Below, piece after piece: positions 56,702 through 64,000 of a stretch of DNA of 64,000 bases. A program made the position numbers and the translations under genes. The first letter of the stretch is position 1. Each line of letters opens with the position of its first letter. Under the pieces are notes generated by a model that saw only the letters and a program-made list of their open reading frames with translations, ran no database searches and was not told the origin of the DNA. Location: NCBI GenBank assembly GCA_023548195.1, contig JAJHZJ010000800.1:744001-808000 (forward strand), written 5' to 3'. The stretch comes from Bettongia penicillata ogilbyi. Lineage: Eukaryota; Chordata; Mammalia; Diprotodontia; Potoroidae.

Positions 56702-59095
56702 CATCCCTGAACCAAGGTGGCAGAGTAAGCAGTTAATCCCTCCAAACAACCATAAAATAGTGCCCTAGAACAAATCCTAGAATAGCACAGCCAGTGGAAA
56801 GGTGGCCTAGAGTAGTCTTTTAGCCTGGGAGAGTTGGAGGATTGACAAGAAAGGTTCATCTCACTCAGGTAAAAAGAGAACACATTCCAGGACAGTATAG
56901 TGCCAATGTGATATTCACAGTGCCTACAGCAACCATGAATATGCCAGTGCAATTCTGAATTGTGAAATATAACAGACTCTCTACATAGAAGACAGAACCA
57001 AAACATTTATTCAGACACCAAAAAGCCAAATCCCAACATCAAAAAGCCAAATCCATCATAGTAACAAAGAAATCTATACACAATAACAATGCAGAGGGCA
57101 CCACCATCCCCAAGCCTTCCCTCTGCTAGACTTCCCACAAACCAGCTCCCTTAAACAAAATCACAAACAAGTTCTCTCACACTAGTCAGCTACCTGCTTT
57201 TCTCTTTCTCCCTCAGTTCTGACTGCTCTGACCAAGTTTTCTCTCAGCTCTGCTCTAGCTCCACCTCTTTCTGTTCCACCATTCAGCAAACTCCTTCCAC
57301 CACAGACTCCATATGACTCAGACTTCCATGTGACCCAGAAAGGTCACATGGACCTATTAATGAATGGGAAAGATCTCCCCATTTAAATGACCATTACAGA
57401 AAGGAAGCATCCCAGCAAGCCAGTCACAAGCCCCATCTCAGCAAACCAGTGGGAGATCCTGAGACCCACTGTGGTAGAGTGGGCAAATGCCAACATCAGG
57501 ACCCCCCACATGCCTTAGCATAGCCAGAGGAACCACCAGAGTCTAGCTCCAAGAACCACCACATGCTTCAATGTAGCCCTGGGTGGGCAGGTGTCCTCAT
57601 GCAGCTGGACCTGTAAATGCTTTGGCACAGTCCCAGGCAGAAAGGCATCTTCCTGAGAGTTTCAGCATAGCCCAGGGCAAACAGGCATCCTTCAGGGGCC
57701 AGACCTCTCTGGGCTTTAGTATAGCTCCAGGGAAATGCAGAAAAACCCCACCTAGCCTCAACACATGTCAGATTCTTCCAGTAGGACCCTAGCTCAGCAC
57801 CAGGTAAGCTTCCAGATTCTGACAGCCTCAAGCAGCACCAGTCACCCCTCACTTCACCCCCTCAACACAACACTAGGTAGAAGGGTTTGCCATTGGCTTC
57901 AGGGCAACATCACTGCAGCACCAGGTTAACAGCTAGGGCTTAGCACAAGAAGACTGAGAGCCCCTTCTGCCCTGGGAGCAGAAATCAAATTTTAAAAAAA
58001 GGAAAAGGCCAGAAAATGATGAGCAAAAAACAAAAAAAAGAAACTGGCTACAGAAAATTATTATGGTGACAGGGAAGACCAAGACACAAACTCAGAAGAG
58101 GACAACAACATCAAAACACCTATGGGCAAAATCCCAAAGTAAAATGGGAAGTGATCTCAAGCCCAGAAAGAACCTCTTAGAAGAGCTCAAAAAGGAGCTT
58201 AAAAATCAAATAGAAGAGGTAGAAGAAAAACATGGGGAAAAATGAGGGTAATGCAAGAGAATTATGAAAAAAGACAATAGCTTGGAAAACTGCTTAAAAA
58301 GAATTGTCCAAATGGAAAAGAATGTATAAAAGCTAACTGAGGAAAACTGCACCTTAAAAGTTAGAATGGAGCAAGTTGAAGCAAATATCTATGAGATATC
58401 AAGAATCAATTAAACAAAATCAAAAGAATGAAAAAAATGGAAGAAAATGTAGAATATCTCATCGGAAAAGCAACTGACTTGGAAAATAGATCCAGAAGAG
58501 ACAATATCAGAATCATTGGATTACTTGCAAGTCATAATCAGAAAGAAGACCTGGACAACATCTTTCAAGAAATTAACAAGGAAAAACCTTTCGGATGACC
58601 TGGAACGAGGGGCAAAAAAAATACATTGAAAGAATCCACTGATCTCCTCAGGAAAAAGACCCCAAAATAAAACCACAAAGAACATTATAGCCAAATTTCA
58701 GAACTATCAGATCAAGGAAAAAATACAAATGGCCAGAAAAAACAATTCAAATATCGGGGAGTCACAATCAGGATCACGCAGGACTTGGTAGCTGCAACAT
58801 TAAGGGATCAGAGGTCATGGAACATGATATTCTGGAGGGTAAAAGAGCTAGGACTACAACCAAGAATCACTTACCTGACAAAATCAGGCATAATTCATCA
58901 AGGCAAAAATGTTCATTCAATGAAATAGAAGGATTTTGAGCCTTCAAAGGAGAACAGAACTAAACCAAAAATTTGACCTCTGATATCAAGACCCAAGAGA
59001 AACAGAAACATGATGCAGAAACAGAGGACAGAGAGGAAATTCCTAGAACTGAAATGAGAATTGGTAATTGTTGTGCTGAGGTGGGTGCTTTGAAA
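56702..59095 (+). mobile_element. HAL1 (half-L1): 5' UTR and decayed ORF1, no ORF2
   Basis: Opens with 'gaaccaaggtggcagagtaag', an L1-type start, followed by a GC-richer 5' UTR. ORF1 begins near 58,063 and its first 60 codons include the coiled coil NLLEELKKELKNQIEEVEEK. Further frames give 'NRSRRDNIRIIG' and 'ITQDLVAATLRDQRSWNMIF', then 'KELGLQPRITYLTKSG', the L1 ORF1p RNA-binding and C-terminal domains. Stops and frameshifts break it. No ORF2 follows, which is the mark of HAL1, a non-autonomous L1 relative. Confidence 0.8.
56956..57398 (-). mobile_element. Solo LTR of an endogenous retrovirus, inside HAL1
   Basis: A 443-base block with TG...CA ends that breaks the HAL1 5' UTR. Read on the minus strand it starts TGTAATGG, is U3-like, has an AATAAA (57,006-57,011) followed by a short R/U5 and ends TTCA. 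No internal retroviral gene is present. I could not find a matching target duplication at the borders. Confidence 0.6.
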
Positions 59096-60120
59096 AAATA
59101 GACTGCATTAAAAAATACAGACTGTATTGTTTGACAAGAGTACCAGGTCAGGCCAACCAGACAAGAAAAAAAGGCAGAGCAAACAGGTAGTCACATGGGA
59201 GGTTTTGGAGGGACACTCTTAAGTTACAGAGAAGTAGATGATTCTTGCCTCTGACCTACTCCCTTCCCTCATTCTCCTTCCTCTAATCCTGGCATATGGA
59301 GTCTACAGAGATGGAGAAGAGATGGAACTTCACAGAGAGGATGTTGTCCCTGAGTGTATGGTGGCTCCCACCTAAGATGTAGCATGACTTGTGCGTGAAC
59401 TTGCAAGACCCTGGTTCATGGAGTAATGCTGAATGACTTTGCACTAGCGATTTTCAGGTTCCAGAACCCACCTGGTCATTCCCCCATAATTGGCAGCTGT
59501 ATTTACAGCGTCCAAAATAAGGCTGCATTGCGCTGACTGATACTGGGAGTAGGAATGAATAATAGAACTTTTCTACCAGGGGCTATTGGGAAAAGTTCAT
59601 TCTCTCGGGGAGAATGAAGCTGTGAACTGAACTGAGAACTCAGATTAAGGCAGAGATCCAGACTCTTGAGCAGTCTCAATATTGTGCCTCTTTTTCTTTA
59701 CACTTTGTGTGGTGGCATGTATTTTATACTATTAGTGTTTCTGTGTGCATAATATGGAGAAAAGAAAGAGAAATTAATCTCTGTGGAAATGAAACATACA
59801 TAGTATAAAGAAGATTTGCATGGGGTAAAATGGGTAGGGCAAAAATAAAGAACACAAACTTGTAATACATTTACTGAAGCACACACATGATTTTTCTTAC
59901 ATGTTAATGTGCTTAAAGCTAGAGACAAGGTAGGGGGGCAGATGTTTATTTTAGTTAGCTTTCTATCTGTACTTACAATATTTGCAGCTCTATCTGGGGA
60001 AACAAGACATCACCTCCCACCTACCCAGTGGAGTAGACACTCTAGGCTTCTATCTTCTACAGAGGGGAAACAGAATTCTCACTACCATTTCAAATCAGAA
60101 TTTTTGAGCTAGAAGGGACA
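59096..60120. other. Unassigned sequence after HAL1
   Basis: May include the HAL1 3' end or another LTR-like element; no gene supported. Confidence 0.35.
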
Positions 60121-60126
60121 TTGACT

Positions 60127-60127
<1 letters not shown>

Positions 60128-60180
<53 letters not shown>

Positions 60181-60303
60181 AATATAAAATATATAATATG
60201 GAAATAATATGGAAAAAATATAAAGTATATAATATGGATATAAAATATCCATGGTTCTTATATATATACATATATAAAATATAAAAAATAAAAAAATATA
60301 TAT
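60128..60303. repeat. (TA)n and AT-rich simple repeat
   Basis: A pure (TA)n run of about 40 bases, then looser ATATAAAAT sequence. Confidence 0.92.
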
Positions 60304-60409
60304 AGTATGGTAGCATATTAAAATCTCCTTTATATTTTCCCAAGAAATACTGTCATACATCTTTTTTCCTAATGCTCTTTCCAGATTCCAGGGAAAATCT
60401 TTTAGGAAA

Positions 60410-61130
60410 GTTGTGTGATAGGTCAGGATAAAATGAATGTGTGAATTAAAGTTGGTATCTAGAAACTTAATGAAGGATACTTTATTTAGATAAGAATGAT
60501 GATTAAGTACTGGAGAGGGGAAGGAGATTGCTTGAACCTAGCCTTGTATGGCAAGGAAGCTGGACCACCCCTATCTGCTGCTTAGTGACCCTTAAGCAAG
60601 AGCCTAGGCTATGTTGACCAGACACCAAGATTGATACAAGGAGTTTTTTCACAATTGTACATCTCAAGTAACCCATATATCTGATCTGAAAACTAGCCCT
60701 ATTTTGATCAATCATTTATTGTTTCCATGTCCCTTTGTTTGGTCACAGCCATGTGAGGGAAGTGAAACACCTCTTTTGCTGAGTTCATGGAATTGTACCT
60801 GTTCACTTTCCCCTTCCCAACTTGGAAAGTCACTATTCTTTCAGCCAGTTGAAAATCAGATTACCTAATGTATTGTTTCCTTTAAATTAACTGACCTTAT
60901 TTGATTAATTGATTTTTAATGTATAAAAATCTGTCTCCTCCTGAATTCTGGGTCCAGACCTAAGCTGAGGAAGGGTATTGGTCCTGATTTGTTAGGCAAT
61001 GGCCATGCCTTGCTTAATAAATTGATGTTCAGAAGACAGAAAAAAGAAAATATTATTTTACCTAAGCAAATACAGTCTCAGGCCAGAGAACCCTTAATTC
61101 TCCTGCCTGTGAATTCTTTGAAACCCATTT
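60410..61130 (+). mobile_element. LTR-like element
   Basis: A TATA box (tataaaaa, 60,922-60,929) is followed 87 bases later by AATAAA (61,016-61,021), the spacing of an LTR promoter and poly(A) signal. In between, 'gggtccagacctaagctgaggaaggg' and 'gttaggcaatggccatgcc' look like LTR R sequence. Borders and target duplication were not found. No retroviral gene flanks it. Confidence 0.45.
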
Positions 61131-61139
61131 TCCTAGTTT

Positions 61140-61480
61140 AAGATATTCATCAGACAATGGGTAGAATTCTCCTCTTAATCTAACTCTAAGTGACTAAAAA
61201 CTCCGATTATCAACTCTTTCTTCCTCTTCTTCACGTGGGGTCTATCCAGTATGGTCAGATGGTTTGGTGAGAATGAAACTTAAAAAGTTGATTTTGTCCT
61301 TTGTCTTGCTTCCCACTCCCATCCACATGAAAAGAAGAATGTTGTCCATGAAATCCCATTCTTGTTTTGGAAGGTAAGGGAGCTAGGACTATAAAGCTTC
61401 TATAAAACTTTTGCTATCCAGGGATAGGGATGAAAACCAGACTTATGATTTCATGGGTGAGGAAACCCTTTTTGCCCATT
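61140..61480. other. Intron, nothing recognised
   Basis: No supported gene or repeat. Confidence 0.4.
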
Positions 61481-61519
61481 TATACTGAACAGCACCTTCT
61501 CTGCAATTTATCATCTCGG

Positions 61520-61632
61520 AGAGATGCTGAGAGCACTGGTATAGGTTAAGTGACTTTCCCAAGGTCATATAATCCATACAAGTAAGAGAAGGACCTTGAA
61601 TTCAGCTCTTCCTGACTCCTAGGTCAATTATC
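61520..61632 (-). mobile_element. MIR or MIR3 SINE fragment
   Basis: 'ggttaagtgactttcccaaggtc', 'gaccttgaattcagctcttcctgactcctagg'. Confidence 0.6.
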
Positions 61633-61682
61633 CATGAGAAAATGGAGTGACTTGTTTGCTCTTACAATAGAACAATGGAGAG

Positions 61683-61822
61683 CATTCTAAATCTGGGTCA
61701 GAAATGTCTAGTTTTAGTTTTTGGTTCAGCAATGTCACCTATGACCTTCCCCATGAGCATCATTAGAGATTGGAGTAGATGACTTTCGAGGTCCCTTTTC
61801 TATCTCTAAATCTACAATCTTT
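61683..61822 (+). mobile_element. MIR3/Ther-2 SINE, 3' part
   Basis: 'gattggagtagatgactttcgaggtcccttttctatctc', the L3-type tail. Confidence 0.65.
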
Positions 61823-61839
61823 AAGCTTAACCTTCATCA

Positions 61840-62890
61840 TGTAAGAGATGATGAAACAAGCAGACCCTAGAAACATTTTTGTTCCTTTGTTTTTATTTGG
61901 TTATTCCTTCTAAGAAGGCCAGAGAACTAATCAGCTAGTAAACCTCTCTGTCACATAGATCACCATATTGGCTGCCTACAGTGTTAGTTTTGAGTGGTAA
62001 CTTTCTCTTGCAGTAGGGTAACTTTCTCTTGTACAATAGGGAGTGCAAGAAGTTGATGATGACCTGTCTCTTAAGAAGGGTGAATGCTCTAGGCAAAAGG
62101 GAGAAGTGGGCAGATTTGAATTTGTCTTTTCCATATCTAATTCCCTTTTCTCACCAATTGACAGTTCCTTTTCTTCTTATCTTAGGTATTCCACGATGCC
62201 TAAAACCACAAATCGTTGTCTTCCATTGAGACCATACCAACTTTTAGAACTTTTTCATTCTATCAGAATTAATCCTTTCTGCATCACAGATATGGGGAGG
62301 ATAGATGACTTTAAAGTCTCTAGAATTCTGTGGGTTTTTTAACCACAGAAATATTAATAAATAAATATTTATTAAATACTTGCTATATGCAGAGTCCCTA
62401 ATTGGTTAACCTCTGGTATCTTAATTAGATGAGAATACATCTCAATCAATCAAAGACCTAGGCTTGGACTAAATGGGAAAAGTCAATGGAAGCCACTAGA
62501 TGGAATGAAATGGTACCAGACAACATGTCTGTTCCAATTGTCTGGGAGATTTTGCTATGTTCTCTGGGGGTTGTATAAAGTTATCAACTTAGTTAGAAAA
62601 GAGAAATTCCAGAAATTGAATCTCATGGCTTTCCAGAAAAGCCTTAAGAAGTTCTTAAGGTTGTTTTTGTTTGTTTGCTTTCTTGTCTGAGACATGTTTT
62701 CACTTAAAAAAGGTATCAAAGTGAAAATGAGGTAGGATGGTTCCAATCTTATCTTGATACCATGATGACAGATTCCTGAATCTAGGCCTTCTAAATTGCA
62801 TGTTTGTACCTTAGGTGGGGACTTTTAGAGACAATGCCTTAACCCACAGGAGTGAATGGTGAGATTTCTCTGGGAAGTATTTTAGTCATA
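61840..62890. other. Intron or gene-distal sequence, apparently unique
   Basis: No supported gene. The two overlapping open frames at 62,029-62,342 have no domain or splice context. Confidence 0.45.
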
Positions 62891-62899
62891 TGGATCTTA

Positions 62900-63175
62900 A
62901 GGTCACAAAATGGCACAGTGGAGAGAGCCTGTGCTTAGGGCTAGGAAGACCCTCTTTCTCACCAACCTTAGTTCAAATCCATCCTGAGACTAGATGTATG
63001 GCCTTAGGCAAGTCACTTAATCTGTCTGCCTCAGTTGTCTCAACTGTAGAACAGAGGTAGTTATAGCACCTTCCTCACAGGATTGTTGTTGAGATTAAAT
63101 AAGGTAATATTTGTAGTGTTTAGTACAGTACCAAGTACATAGTAGGGATTTAATAAATACATGTTTCATTCCCTT
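62900..63175 (+). mobile_element. MIR SINE, full length
   Basis: 'aaatggcacagtggagagagcc', 'ccttaggcaagtcacttaatc', 'cctcacaggattgttgttgagattaaataagg', 'gtacatagtagggatttaataaatac'. Confidence 0.83.
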
Positions 63176-63495
63176 CCTCTTTTGTGGAGACTCTTAAATA
63201 TAGGTCATGCTTACTTTGTTTCCCCACAAGCCAGTCCCTGCGATGGAATCAGGGCACATTGGTATGAGGAGTATAGTTTACTATTGTTCTTTGATGCTGG
63301 GTTGAAATCTTCATTCATCTGTGCCTCACTGACCCAAATATTTCCACTGCTTTTCTTGATAAAGCAGATGTGGAAAAATTTCTAGCCTTCAAATGTTAGG
63401 AATATGGTCCTTCTTATGCCCCTGCTTTAGAGAGGATTTTTTTTGGGCATATTCTCCCCCAAAACTGTCATTTTTCCTCTCACCCAAACTCTCAA

Positions 63496-63752
63496 GGGCA
63501 GCTAGGTGATTCACTGGATGGATAGAGTGCTGGGCTGGAAGTCAGGAAAACTCATCTTCTTGAGTTGAAATATGGCCTCAGACATTTACTGTGTAAACTG
63601 GGACAAGTCATTTCACCTTGTTTACCTCCCTCAGTTTCCTCATCTGTAAAATTAACTAGAGAATGAAATGGAAACCACTCCAGTATCCTGGCCAAGTAAA
63701 CCCCCAAGGGGGTCACAAACAGTCAGGCATGAACAAAACTCAACAATAACCA
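63496..63752 (+). mobile_element. Mar1-like SINE, near full length
   Basis: 'gggcagctaggtgattcactgg', 'gctggaagtcaggaaaactc', 'tgaaatggaaaccactccag', tail 'ggtcacaaacagtcaggcatg'. Confidence 0.87.
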
Positions 63753-63857
63753 CCTCTCATTAGTAAGGACCTTTTGCTAATACCTAATGCCACCTCCATT
63801 TTCCTCTATACTGAATTTGGCCAGGTGGTGACTTCCAAGAAGAGGGTAAAACAGCCT

Positions 63858-63948
63858 GTTTAGAGACAGAAGGGACCTTAGAGATTATCTAGTGCCTAGT
63901 CCAATCCTTTGCTTTTATAGCTGAGTGACTGGAGATTCATGGAAATTA
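63858..63948 (-). mobile_element. MIR3/Ther-2 SINE fragment
   Basis: 'agagacagaagggaccttagagattatctag', then 'tgcttttatagctgagtgactg'. Confidence 0.6.
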
Positions 63949-64000
63949 ACCTGAAGACCTTGACTGGTAGAATCTTTTCTCTCTCCTACTGTACAAATTT

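Noticed and set aside
56605..57006. 133-codon frame on the minus strand
   Set aside because: It crosses unique intron, HAL1 5' UTR and the LTR border, so it is a chance frame.
60095..60360. Tyr/Ile-rich frames
   Set aside because: They are translations of (TA)n sequence.
1..64000. CRISPR arrays, operons, phage or other prokaryotic systems
   Set aside because: The window is vertebrate nuclear DNA; the repeats are dispersed transposons and microsatellites, not spaced direct repeats.

Overview
This window reads as nuclear DNA from a marsupial. It is AT-rich, almost free of open coding sequence and packed with interspersed repeats. It carries tRNA-headed SINEs whose 3' tail matches the RTE/BovB LINE (Mar1-like), tRNA-headed SINEs of the WALLSI/WSINE type and MON1-like SINEs. 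It also has old MIR and MIR3/Ther-2 copies, L2, CR1/L3, L1 and HAL1 LINEs, a hAT MITE and LTRs. Family names are from memory of repeat consensus sequences; no search was run. The exact species cannot be fixed.

The only gene I can support is DPF3 (BAF45C), the double-PHD-finger subunit of the BAF (SWI/SNF) chromatin remodelling complex, on the + strand. One internal exon (18,565-18,693) encodes the first half of PHD finger 1 and ends in a strong gtaagt donor. The DPF3a-specific terminal exon follows at 21,863 and encodes 68 residues up to a stop at 22,066-22,068; its 3' UTR probably ends near the AATAAA at 22,583. The start of the gene, including the C2H2 zinc-finger exon, and the exons that complete PHD1 and PHD2 in the DPF3b isoform were not found here.

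The most interesting unexplained signal is a candidate third 3' end at 34,920. A polypyrimidine tract and CAG acceptor are followed by 27 in-frame codons in the same splice phase as the DPF3a exon, a stop at 35,000-35,002, and about 500 bases of UTR-like sequence with three AATAAA signals and a GT-rich downstream element. If real, it would give a third short DPF3 isoform that also breaks PHD1.

Layout: 1-18,564 is DPF3 intron with L2, MIR, MIR3, Mar1-like SINEs, an RTE/BovB reverse-transcriptase fossil at 14.4-14.8 kb and an L1 fragment at 17.1-17.6 kb. 18,694-21,862 is the intron before the DPF3a exon, with a CR1/L3 fragment and an unidentified antisense coding-like stretch. 22,069 to about 22,610 is the DPF3a 3' UTR. 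From there to 64,000 lies intron or gene-distal sequence dominated by nested repeats: an L2 at 48.3-50.7 kb interrupted three times, a CR1/L3 at 52.7-54.4 kb interrupted twice, an L1 5' end at 42.3-43.3 kb and a HAL1 at 56.7-59.1 kb carrying a solo LTR. Most of the remaining sequence is unique intron in which I see no gene. I found no RNA gene, CRISPR array, prokaryotic feature or new multi-gene system.
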